DNA of 9,556 nucleotides from Candidatus Krumholzibacteriia bacterium (GTDB lineage: Bacteria > Krumholzibacteriota > Krumholzibacteriia > LZORAL124-64-63), in NCBI GenBank assembly GCA_016744275.1, contig JADGEP010000129.1, positions 1 to 9,556 on the forward strand, in the 5' to 3' direction. Each line of letters starts with the position of its first letter. Position 1 is the stretch's first letter. This document shows, piece after piece, positions 1 to 5,746 of this stretch. Under the pieces are notes generated by a model. It was not told the DNA's origin and ran no database searches. It saw only the letters and a list, made by a program, of their open reading frames with translations. The position numbers and the translations under genes were made by a program.

Positions 1-1062
1 AATCCCAGCAGCGGTCATGTGTGGGGCCAGCGCACTCGCCAGGGGGTTGATCTCGCCCGCGCCCAGGTAGCCGAATTGCTGCAAGTTTCGCCGGAGAATG
101 TCATCTTCACCAGTGGTGGAACCGAAGCCAACAACCATGCCATTCTGGGTGCAGCCCGGCTGGCGCACATGGCCGCCCAGAGAACCGCCGGTGGCCACAT
201 TGTCACTTCGGCCGTTGAGCATCCGGCCATCAGCGCGGTCTGCCAACACCTGGAATCAGAAGGTGTCGAAACCACCGCCGTGGGGGTGGACGCCACTGGT
301 CGAGTGAGCCCCGCCGAGGTGGAAGCTGCCCTGAGGCCCGACACTTTTTTAGTGACGGTCATGCTGGCCAACAACGAGGTGGGCACCTTGCAGCCTATCC
401 GGGAAATTGCGGATATGGCCCGCGAGCGATCCATCCTCTCGCACACTGATTGCGCCCAGGCCGTCAGCAAGGTGCCGGTGGGGTTGGTTGACCTGGGCGT
501 GGACATGATCTCCCTGGCGAGCCACAAGGTGTACGGGCCCAAAGGGGTGGGCGCGCTGATTCTGCGCGAAGGCGTGGAAGTGGGCAATTTGATGTTCGGC
601 GCCAATCACGAAAACGGGCGCCGTCCGGGCACCGAAAATGTTCTGGAAATCGTGGGGCTGGGCCAGGCTTGTGCTCTGATCAACGACGACCTCGCCGAAG
701 AAATGGTCCACCTGGCGGAATTGCGGGATCAGTTGCAGGGCTTGCTGCTCGAAGCGCACCCGACCGCCCGGATCAATGGGCATCCTACCGAACGCTTGCC
801 CAATACCTTGAGCATCAGTTTTCCAGGGCGGGTGGCGGGCGAAATTTTGGCCCAGATGCCGGATGTCGCCGTTTCAGCGGGAGCGGCCTGCCACAGCGAA
901 GGGGTGCACATTTCTCATGTGCTGACGGCCATGGGCGTGCCCGTCCACTACGCCTTGGGCACGTTGCGGCTTTCGGTCGGACGCATGACCATACCGCACG
1001 ACATCACCGAAGGAGCCGCCCGTTTGAGCCGGGCGGTCGCAGCGGCGGCGGACCATTCCTGA
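1..1062 (+). CDS. NifS-like cysteine desulfurase / selenocysteine lyase-like PLP enzyme (5' partial)
   Basis: Class V aminotransferase-fold, PLP-dependent enzyme that removes sulfur (or selenium) from cysteine (or selenocysteine) as an enzyme-bound persulfide, a cytosolic step in Fe-S, thiolation or selenium metabolism. The frame is open from base 1 and the first codons read NPSSGH, the family's conserved start-proximal motif. The GTG at 19 is therefore internal, and roughly 30-60 N-terminal residues lie outside the window (353 aa visible; family about 380-400). Visible motifs, numbered from the first codon: TSGGTEANN (37-45), the PLP-stacking His of the VEHPAI motif (74), NNEVG (124-128), HTDCAQ (148-153), the Schiff-base Lys in SHKVYGPKG (176), RRPGTEN (207-213) and the catalytic Cys in SAGAACHSEG (297). 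The Cys loop and the following LRLSVGR resemble selenocysteine lyase more than IscS (SGSACTS). The real substrate cannot be settled here. No accessory Fe-S gene is visible. An insertion sequence starts 30 bp after the stop. Confidence 0.93.
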   Translation, partial: NPSSGHVWGQRTRQGVDLARAQVAELLQVSPENVIFTSGGTEANNHAILGAARLAHMAAQRTAGGHIVTSAVEHPAISAVCQHLESEGVETTAVGVDATGRVSPAEVEAALRPDTFLVTVMLANNEVGTLQPIREIADMARERSILSHTDCAQAVSKVPVGLVDLGVDMISLASHKVYGPKGVGALILREGVEVGNLMFGANHENGRRPGTENVLEIVGLGQACALINDDLAEEMVHLAELRDQLQGLLLEAHPTARINGHPTERLPNTLSISFPGRVAGEILAQMPDVAVSAGAACHSEGVHISHVLTAMGVPVHYALGTLRLSVGRMTIPHDITEGAARLSRAVAAAADHS

Positions 1063-1092
1063 TCGGCGTGACGACAAGGCCGGGCCCGAATT

Positions 1093-1118
1093 TATTTAGT
1101 TGTGCCTCGGAGATTGTG
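1093..1118 (+). repeat. Left terminal inverted repeat of the insertion sequence
   Basis: Contains the core GTTGTGCCTCG (1099-1109) and continues to AGATTGTG (1111-1118). It pairs with 2301-2326 read on the opposite strand, with mismatches only at 1098 (A against G) and 1110 (G against A). A possible TTG start for the transposase lies within it, which argues for the later ATG. Confidence 0.9.
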
Positions 1119-1147
1119 CCTGGCTCATCGCTTGCGATCTGGCTGAC

Positions 1148-2257
1148 ATGACACCACAAAAAAGTACAAATAAAAAGTGGAGACCACCCCACTGCCCCAA
1201 CCATAAGTGTGTGCACCACAACAACTGTGCGGATGAATGGCCCTTCAAAAAGACCGGCCATTTCAGGCGACTCCAGACTCCAAGTCGTATCCAGAGGTTT
1301 ACCTGCAAAACCTGTCGACGCAGCTTCAGCACCCAAACGTTTTCCACATCCTACTGGCAAAAACGCCCCGATCTCGACGAAGTCATCCTCATGAAAACTG
1401 TCGGATGCATGGCCAATCGCCAGATCGCACGGGATCTAAAGGTCAGCCCCGGAACGATCGACCGGCACATCTCTCGTATTTCCAGGCATTGCATGTTGTT
1501 CCACAGCAACATGATGCGGCATGCCCCGCCTTCAAATGAAATCGTCGTCGACGGATTCGAATCATTTGAATACAGCCAGTACCATCCGATCCACCATCAC
1601 GTCGCGGTCGACAAAGAGACCGACTTTTTCATTTACTTCACCGATAGCGAATTGCGCCGCAAAGGCCGGATGACAGATGTCCAAAAACGGCGGCGCCAAC
1701 ACCTGGAGCAGAGCTTGGGGCGTCCTGATCCGAAATCCATCGAGTTGGATATGAGAGAGGCTATTGAAGTAGCGCTTCGCGGAACTGTTACGGCCACAGT
1801 TTATAGCGACGACCACAAGGCTTATATCCGTTCGATGAAACCATTAAAAACGAAAATCAGTCACAAAATCACACCAGGCTCACAACACAGAGACAGGCGC
1901 AACAATCTGTGGCCCATCAACTTATTGGATTTTCTCATCCGGCACAGTAGCGCAAATCACAAACGCGAGACCATTGCCTGGTCCAAGCGGAGGCAGTCCA
2001 GTGCCGAACGGCTCGCAATTTTACTAGTCTGGCGAAACTACATCAAACGCCGGCGAGAGAAGTCACGTGCTAGCCCAACACCGGCAATGGAGCGGGGCAT
2101 GATGGGGCGGCCGTTGGCGGTATCGGAGTTGTTTTCCGGAAGGTTGTTTCGGGGTCATGTTGAATTGCCGCAGCGATGGGTAGATTATTACGATCGGAAA
2201 GTTGAGACCAGAGCCTTGAAGGTCAACCGCAGACATGAGTTAGTCTACGGATATTAA
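1148..2257 (+). CDS. IS1-like DDE transposase with N-terminal zinc ribbon
   Basis: Catalyses cut-and-paste or copy movement of the surrounding element. I place the start at the ATG at 1148 (369 aa). An in-frame TTG at 1100 falls inside the terminal repeat and adds residues unlike the family, and neither start has a clear Shine-Dalgarno. Order of domains: a zinc ribbon (Cys16, Cys21, Cys27, then Cys53-x2-Cys56) followed by the typical aromatic S-F-S-T-Q-T-F-S-T stretch; a helix-turn-helix at about 88-113 (NRQIARDLKVSPGTIDRHI); and a DDE core with candidate catalytic Asp135 (EIVVDGFESF), Asp221 or 222 (VYSDDHKAY) and Glu287 (SSAERLAIL). The last lies downstream of the signature NHKRETIAWSKRRQ (270-283). 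A basic KRRREK stretch and a proline-containing tail end the protein. It is a single frame with no sign of programmed frameshifting, unlike classical IS1, and it looks intact. Assignment to the IS1-like superfamily is from motif recall; the subgroup is uncertain. Confidence 0.87.
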   Translation: MTPQKSTNKKWRPPHCPNHKCVHHNNCADEWPFKKTGHFRRLQTPSRIQRFTCKTCRRSFSTQTFSTSYWQKRPDLDEVILMKTVGCMANRQIARDLKVSPGTIDRHISRISRHCMLFHSNMMRHAPPSNEIVVDGFESFEYSQYHPIHHHVAVDKETDFFIYFTDSELRRKGRMTDVQKRRRQHLEQSLGRPDPKSIELDMREAIEVALRGTVTATVYSDDHKAYIRSMKPLKTKISHKITPGSQHRDRRNNLWPINLLDFLIRHSSANHKRETIAWSKRRQSSAERLAILLVWRNYIKRRREKSRASPTPAMERGMMGRPLAVSELFSGRLFRGHVELPQRWVDYYDRKVETRALKVNRRHELVYGY

Positions 2258-2292
2258 AAAACTCCCCTTGCTGATTGAACCGGCAGGGGGAG
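2256..2292 (-). terminator. Rho-independent terminator, minus strand, inside the IS right end
   Basis: On the minus strand a 10-bp stem (2283-2292 pairing with 2262-2271, one G-U pair, 11-base loop) is followed directly by six T residues (complement of A at 2256-2261). This is a textbook intrinsic terminator for leftward transcription, that is, for transcripts entering from the radical SAM operon. On the plus strand the stem is followed by ggcaaaaac, with no U-tract, so it is a poor terminator for the transposase itself. The transposase stop codon overlaps the A-tract. Confidence 0.8.
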
Positions 2293-2300
2293 GGCAAAAA

Positions 2301-2326
2301 CACAATCTTCGAGGCACAACCAAATA
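2301..2326 (-). repeat. Right terminal inverted repeat of the insertion sequence
   Basis: The reverse complement carries the same GTTGTGCCTCG core and AGATTGTG as the left end; see the left repeat for the two mismatches. Similarity stops sharply inward of this segment, and outward only a few scattered A/T positions agree, so 26 bp is close to the true length. Confidence 0.9.
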
Positions 2327-2380
2327 TTTTCAGTTTGGAAAGGGATGTCGACTCACCTCGGAATCTCCCAACCCTCATCC

Positions 2381-2419
2381 CATGTCCCCTGCCCATGTCC
2401 CCTGCTCATGTCCCCAACT
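2381..2419. repeat. Three tandem 13-bp repeats at the 3' end of the radical SAM gene
   Basis: Three contiguous 13-base units: catgtcccctgcc (2381-2393), catgtcccctgct (2394-2406) and catgtccccaact (2407-2419), followed by a partial cat. The first two differ at one position; the third has diverged at its end. The third unit lies inside the radical SAM coding sequence, encoding its last residues, and the stop codon (2406-2408) spans the junction of units 2 and 3. The array therefore fixes the protein's C-terminus. Likely origin is slippage duplication; function unknown. Confidence 0.85.
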
Positions 2420-3500
2420 CATATTCCTTCACATAACAAAGCCGCGTGTGCCGCGTCGCCGGATCCAACAGGTGGAACGAGTTTCCTTGGCAAACACCCC
2501 ACTCCTTGCAGTCGACACAGTCGCCGGTGCGCAACCATCTGCGGTCACGGAATGGCTGGTAGCGTTCCTCCCACACGTCACAGAAATCGTCACGGTTGAT
2601 GTTGCCCTGACTGAAGCTGCGGTCGATGTTCGGACAGGCCAGGATCGCACCGTCGGCCATGATGCCGGCCACATTCACCCCTGCGCGGCAAAAAAACGGG
2701 TGGTCGCGCACCGTCGTATCGCAGGCGCCAAGGTAGCCGGATTCGCTGTAGGCCACGGCCGGCCCGGGCGTGCCCCTGGCCGCTTCGGTCCAGTCCAACA
2801 GGCGACGAAAATCCTCCTTTTCCAAGATCAAATCCGGGTCACCGGCCGCACGCCCGATGGGCGAGACGGTAAACAACCGCCATGCTTTCACGCCCAACTC
2901 CGCCAAGAGGTCCCGGGTCTGGTCGAGATGATCGAGATTGCGGCGGTGGACGCAGGTCACCACGTCCACCTTCTGGATCCAGGGTGCGGCCGTCAGCAGG
3001 CGAAGTGTCTCGGCTGCCCGCGCGTAGGATCCGGTGCGGCCCCGCAACCAATCGTGCACCTCGGCGGGCCCATCGAGGCTCACGGTGATGGTGCGCATCC
3101 CGGCCAAGCGCGCCGCTTCCACCTTGGCCGGCGACCAGGCGTAGCCGTTGGTGACCATGCCCCACGGAAAGCCCAGCTCTGTGATGGCACGACCGAGTTT
3201 GAAAAAGTCCGGGTAGAGCAGCGGTTCGCCACCGGTCAAGGCCACGGTGATGCGGCTGGGGTCGTGCTTGGCGCGGACGCCCCGCAAGACTTCCAGCACC
3301 TGTTCGGGCGCCAAGTCGGGCAGCGATACGTCGGATGAGCAATCGCTCCCGCAATGACGGCAGACCAGATTGCAACGCTGGGTGAGTTCGAAAAAGAGGT
3401 AGTTCAGATCGTGCAAGCGGCGCTGGGAGGCTTGATGCATGGGCAACAACTGACGGTGCAGCCAACGGCCGGCGAGGCCTTTGTCACGCAGAGCGCTCAT
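2406..3500 (-). CDS. Radical SAM/SPASM enzyme of the rSAM/lipoprotein system (TIGR04133-like)
   Basis: Predicted cytosolic radical SAM enzyme of 364 aa. The N-terminal catalytic motif is CNLVCRHC (Cys43, 47, 50, with Cys54 close by), which binds the [4Fe-4S] cluster that cleaves S-adenosylmethionine. It is followed by TGGEP (88-92), GFPWGMVTNGY (about 109-120) and VSLDGP. The C-terminal SPASM region carries Cys271, 289, 307, 328, 331, 337 and 355, enough for auxiliary clusters as in peptide-modifying maturases. Signature stretches such as LHDLNYLFFELTQRCN, PIGRAAG, FFCRAGVN, QGNINRDDF and TGDCVDCKEW agree with my memory of TIGR04133, the radical SAM partner of a small lipoprotein. The ATG overlaps the lipoprotein stop by 4 bp (ATGA at 3497-3500) with no strong Shine-Dalgarno, so translation is probably coupled. 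The reaction is not known. A PqqE-, anSME- or Mia-type enzyme is less likely given the partner and motif pattern. Confidence 0.9.
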   Translation of the reverse strand: MSALRDKGLAGRWLHRQLLPMHQASQRRLHDLNYLFFELTQRCNLVCRHCGSDCSSDVSLPDLAPEQVLEVLRGVRAKHDPSRITVALTGGEPLLYPDFFKLGRAITELGFPWGMVTNGYAWSPAKVEAARLAGMRTITVSLDGPAEVHDWLRGRTGSYARAAETLRLLTAAPWIQKVDVVTCVHRRNLDHLDQTRDLLAELGVKAWRLFTVSPIGRAAGDPDLILEKEDFRRLLDWTEAARGTPGPAVAYSESGYLGACDTTVRDHPFFCRAGVNVAGIMADGAILACPNIDRSFSQGNINRDDFCDVWEERYQPFRDRRWLRTGDCVDCKEWGVCQGNSFHLLDPATRHTRLCYVKEYELGT

Positions 3501-4012
3501 TTTTTCGGGCGGTCTACCGGTTGGGCCGGAGGCTCCGGCATCCGGGCCACTGGCGGTCCATACTCCACCGCATCATCCAGCACGATGTCGATGTTGTGCT
3601 GTTCCCAGGTGCCCTGATCATAGCCGCCGTTGCCGGGTACGGTTTGAGTCAGGTCGAGCGTCACTGTGACCGGTGGGAACGGGCCACCATTGGCAGGTCC
3701 GTCAATGTCCGTCGCCACCACTTCGCAGTCGGTCGGGCCGCCATCGACACAAGGAATATAGCCATGCTGGCCATCAAGGGACCAGGCGCCCGCGGCATCG
3801 CTTGTATCGGCGAGCGCGCCAAGGAAGGAGACTTCCACTCCCGAAATGGGAGCTCCCACGTGGTCAAGGACTCGGCCATCCAGTCGGATGGTGCCCGATG
3901 GCACTCCGTACTCGGGCATCGGGCCGTATTCGACCGGTTCGGTGGAATCGCTGCAACCGGAGCCGAGGACGGCGCCGAGCACAAGACAGAGGCAACGGTA
4001 GATCAGTTTCAC
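3497..4012 (-). CDS. Radical SAM-associated putative lipoprotein (TIGR04134-like)
   Basis: A 171-aa exported protein and the likely partner or substrate of the radical SAM enzyme it precedes. I choose the GTG at 4012: it has a GGAG Shine-Dalgarno 7 bases upstream and gives a compact signal peptide (MKLIYRCLCLVLGAVLGSGC) with the candidate lipidated Cys at 20. A TTG 48 bases upstream would add a charged, implausible N-terminus. The lipobox is loose (G at -3), so lipidation is probable, not certain. The mature part opens with EYGPMPEYGVP (28-38) and continues into a carboxypeptidase-regulatory or Ig-like fold (LDGRVLDHVGAPISGVEV, then D-A-A-G-A-W). It then has two Cys (88, 96), a DIDGPANGG motif (102-110) and a Pro/charge-rich tail after a further EYGPP (150-154). 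Length and motif order fit my memory of TIGR04134, mostly found in Bacteroides. Function is unknown in the family. Confidence 0.85.
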   Translation of the reverse strand: MKLIYRCLCLVLGAVLGSGCSDSTEPVEYGPMPEYGVPSGTIRLDGRVLDHVGAPISGVEVSFLGALADTSDAAGAWSLDGQHGYIPCVDGGPTDCEVVATDIDGPANGGPFPPVTVTLDLTQTVPGNGGYDQGTWEQHNIDIVLDDAVEYGPPVARMPEPPAQPVDRPKK

Positions 4013-4019
4013 GAAGCCG

Positions 4020-4023
4020 CTCC
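4020..4023 (-). promoter_or_regulatory. Shine-Dalgarno that decides the lipoprotein start
   Basis: GGAG on the minus strand, 7 bases before the GTG at 4012. The alternative upstream TTG at 4060 has no comparable site. Confidence 0.7.
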
Positions 4024-4041
4024 AATTTTGGGGTGCACGTG

Positions 4042-4070
4042 AATCTACCTTGTTGAACAAAAGAATTCAA
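4042..4070 (-). promoter_or_regulatory. Possible sigma-70-type promoter for the lipoprotein/radical SAM operon
   Basis: On the minus strand TTGAAT (4070-4065) and TAGATT (4047-4042) are separated by exactly 17 bases, each matching the consensus at 4 of 6 positions. The start of transcription would fall about 10-15 bases before the Shine-Dalgarno. A 6-bp inverted repeat (gttgaa 4052-4057 with ttcaac 4066-4071) overlaps the -35 box and could be an operator or chance. FCB-group promoters often differ from this consensus, so this is tentative. Confidence 0.3.
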
Positions 4071-4138
4071 CATGTCAGATGAGTATTGGCCCCCCGCTGG
4101 CCCGTACTTGTCCTGCCGGAAGCATCTGGGCATTTCTC

Positions 4139-5389
4139 TCAACGGCCCGGCAATTCATAACAAATGACTTCGGGCGGCTGCGGTTCATATCCCTCGTCGG
4201 CCAGGGCGGTGCCGTTGCCAAATTGGGCCGCCAGAGAGTCCATGTATCCTTTGACGACCAGAACGCGGCCTGGGCCGGAAAGGAAAATGCCAACGTCGCT
4301 GCCCTTGTGGTCAGCCTGAAGCTCCATCTGTTTGGCAAAAACTCCCGCGGAATCAAAAACATCAAAGACGGCCATGGTTTCTGTGCTCTCTGGCCGCACA
4401 CCACGGCCGGTGAGAACCCACAACGAACCATCGTCATGAAGCTGGATGGCACGCTGGAAATAGGCCAACGGAGATGCGGTCTTGAGAATATGGATCGACG
4501 GCTCAAAGGGAGCGCCATTAAAAGCCGAGAGCACCATCAGTTCAAGGCGACGAATCTCGGCTGACGTGCGCTCAATGGGATCGTATTGCCGTTCGATGGT
4601 TCTTTCCAACTCGCCGGATGCACCGTGGACATTGATGCGATAGTCGTCGTGTCCAGAAGCGGAATAGACCCGCCCGTCGGACGCGACCGCATAAGAGAAC
4701 CAGAAGGCCGGCAAGTGCTCGCTTTCCCTGAATTGGAAGTCTGCAAAATTGTATTCGGTAGCTTGTTCCTCGTAACGGGTCATCATTTGACCCTGTTCGT
4801 CATAGCGCTCCAGGCCATTCAGGCGCACCCGAATTTCCGGACGACGCCCTTCGCTGCTGTGGGTGCCGGCCACCAAAATCGCGTCTTCACGGGCGAGGCA
4901 GGACGTGAGGCTGACCACGCCACCATTGGGCCCGACAAACTGCACGCGACCCGCAGGATCACCATTGGGCCATACAAAGGAAACGGTGCCCGGGAATTCC
5001 TGAATCACACCGACGCGACCGTCAGCCATCAAGAGCATGTCGCGCGCGCGCAGGATTTCACCGGGGCCTTCGCCTTCACGAAACAGAGTGCGGATCAACT
5101 CACCGTCGGGACTGTACATGTAGATTTGGCAGGTCTGGGAATCCAGGATATAAACGCGGCCTTGGGCATCGGTTTCAACCTTGGCGACAAGACCAAAAAA
5201 CGTGTCGTCATCTTCACCGCCGACCCTCCACAATTCCTTGAGTTTGAGCACTTCGCGGCCGTCAGTTGGCTCGGCTCCATTGGCCACACAAATCACGTCC
5301 GTGTTTGCTGGAGACTGGGCTCCAGCCCACCGGGGCACGCCCGAGCACAGCGCGACCAGTACCCACAAAAAAGAAGCCAATATTCGCAT
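4139..5389 (-). CDS. Secreted 6-bladed beta-propeller protein
   Basis: A 416-aa exported protein of unknown ligand. The ATG at 5389 has an AGGGAG Shine-Dalgarno 7 bases upstream. Residues 1-24 form a classical signal peptide (MRILASFLWVLVALCSG..., likely cut after AGA before Gln25). Cys15 does not fit a lipobox, so I call it secreted or periplasmic, not a lipoprotein. The body shows NHL/6-bladed-propeller blade motifs: DAQGRVYILDSQTCQIYMYS (74-93) followed by GELIRTLFREGEGPGE (to 111), then DGRVYSASGHDDYRINVH with ERTIERQYDPIERTSAEI, and DDGSLWVLTGRG with VFDVFDSAGVF. The GEGPGE loop and the 'YDPI.RT..EI' segment are typical of propellers common in Bacteroidetes, Gemmatimonadota and related phyla (PF17170-like). 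Four Cys occur in the mature part and a few could pair. It sits 126 bp upstream of the lipoprotein on the same strand, but a possible promoter lies between, so co-transcription is uncertain. No terminator is clear. Confidence 0.85.
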   Translation of the reverse strand: MRILASFLWVLVALCSGVPRWAGAQSPANTDVICVANGAEPTDGREVLKLKELWRVGGEDDDTFFGLVAKVETDAQGRVYILDSQTCQIYMYSPDGELIRTLFREGEGPGEILRARDMLLMADGRVGVIQEFPGTVSFVWPNGDPAGRVQFVGPNGGVVSLTSCLAREDAILVAGTHSSEGRRPEIRVRLNGLERYDEQGQMMTRYEEQATEYNFADFQFRESEHLPAFWFSYAVASDGRVYSASGHDDYRINVHGASGELERTIERQYDPIERTSAEIRRLELMVLSAFNGAPFEPSIHILKTASPLAYFQRAIQLHDDGSLWVLTGRGVRPESTETMAVFDVFDSAGVFAKQMELQADHKGSDVGIFLSGPGRVLVVKGYMDSLAAQFGNGTALADEGYEPQPPEVICYELPGR

Positions 5390-5396
5390 CGCAAAA

Positions 5397-5402
5397 CTCC
5401 CT
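5397..5402 (-). promoter_or_regulatory. Ribosome binding site of the beta-propeller gene
   Basis: AGGGAG on the minus strand with 7-base spacing to the ATG at 5389. It supports this start over downstream candidates and matches the point where the signal peptide begins. Confidence 0.7.
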
Positions 5403-5729
5403 GAAAAGAGGAAAGACTCTTAGGGAATGACGCGGATAAGAATTAATAGTTACATGGGGCCGCCCCGGATCCTCCGGAAGCCTTATTGCAAATTTTCTGA
5501 GACCAAGAATCAGTATCAGAAACCGTTTGATTGCATTCCGGCATGCCCATTAAATCTTGGCGATCCTTTCAACTTGGCTCTGATCCCTACCGTCCAAATC
5601 GTGGGCGAGACGGGGACTCTCACCAAACCCGGCGGCTCACAAATTGGCCTGATCAACGACATCAAGAGCAAACAGAACCTATAAGTCCTGCCGCTCGTCA
5701 GCTGGTCCTTCAAGAGCCGGACGTCAGGG
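5403..5729. other. Intergenic region without a recognisable gene
   Basis: About 330 bases between the large surface protein and the propeller gene. Short open frames exist on both strands (for example 5427-5684 plus, 5516-5746 minus), but none has a convincing start site or a recognisable protein pattern. An AT-rich patch (minus strand, taactattaattcttat, around 5437-5453) might hold the propeller promoter, but I cannot assign -35 and -10 boxes. Small GC-rich hairpins occur at about 5456-5478 (CCGGA-TCC-TCCGG at 5466-5478). No tRNA or repeat family is recognised. It could be the 5' leader of the propeller gene or remnants of a decayed gene. Confidence 0.45.
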
Positions 5730-5746
5730 GTGGGAGACTCTCCCAC
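5730..5746 (-). terminator. Perfect hairpin directly after the large surface-protein stop
   Basis: GTGGGAG (5730-5736) and CTCCCAC (5740-5746) form a perfect 7-bp stem with a 3-base loop. The hairpin begins immediately after the minus-strand TAA (5749-5747). The minus-strand continuation is cccctgacg, with no T-run, so it is not a canonical intrinsic terminator. It may stabilise the 3' end or act with a termination factor. Confidence 0.4.

Larger units (their letters stand above)
1093..2326 (+). mobile_element. Complete insertion sequence with IS1-like transposase
   Basis: A 1234-bp element defined by near-perfect terminal inverted repeats (1093-1118 and 2301-2326, 24 of 26 positions matching) around a single full-length transposase gene. 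It contains nothing else apart from a minus-strand terminator at the right end. Its base composition is lower in GC than the surroundings (about 52% in bases 1741-1800 against 70% in bases 3001-3060), consistent with acquisition. It sits in the gap between two convergent transcription units, so no gene in view is disrupted. I found no convincing target-site duplication: the immediate flanks are AT-rich (gaattt on the left, ttttcag on the right) and share only a short tattt that is part of the repeats. The exact outer ends could therefore shift by a few bases. The family name rests on the transposase, not on recognition of the ends. Confidence 0.88.

Noticed and set aside
1087..1098. Possible target-site duplication of the insertion sequence (tattt at 1093-1097 and 2325-2329)
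   Set aside because: Using it would offset the inverted repeats by three bases, and the bases are AT-rich and part of the repeats themselves. No 8-9 bp direct repeat is found.
669..1151. Plus-strand frame of 160 codons overlapping the end of the NifS-like gene
   Set aside because: It overlaps the essential PLP-enzyme C-terminus in another frame and runs into the IS end; no start signal.
2268..3338. Long plus-strand open frame (356 codons) opposite the radical SAM gene
   Set aside because: The minus strand encodes a clear radical SAM/SPASM protein with all motifs. The plus frame has no domain pattern and is a GC-driven shadow.
4085..4110. GGCC...GGCC inverted repeat (minus strand) as terminator of the beta-propeller gene
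   Set aside because: Only a 4-bp stem, and no T-tract follows; too weak to call.
4586..5404. Plus-strand open frame of 272 codons opposite the beta-propeller gene
   Set aside because: Antisense to a gene with a signal peptide, Shine-Dalgarno and blade motifs; no recognisable sequence features of its own.
5600..5640. tRNA-like string (gggcgagacggggactc...) suggesting a tRNA 3' end
   Set aside because: No matching acceptor, D-arm or anticodon stem could be built on either strand.
5427..5684. Small plus-strand frame (85 codons) in the intergenic region
   Set aside because: No Shine-Dalgarno, no recognisable protein, and the opposite strand is open over the same stretch.
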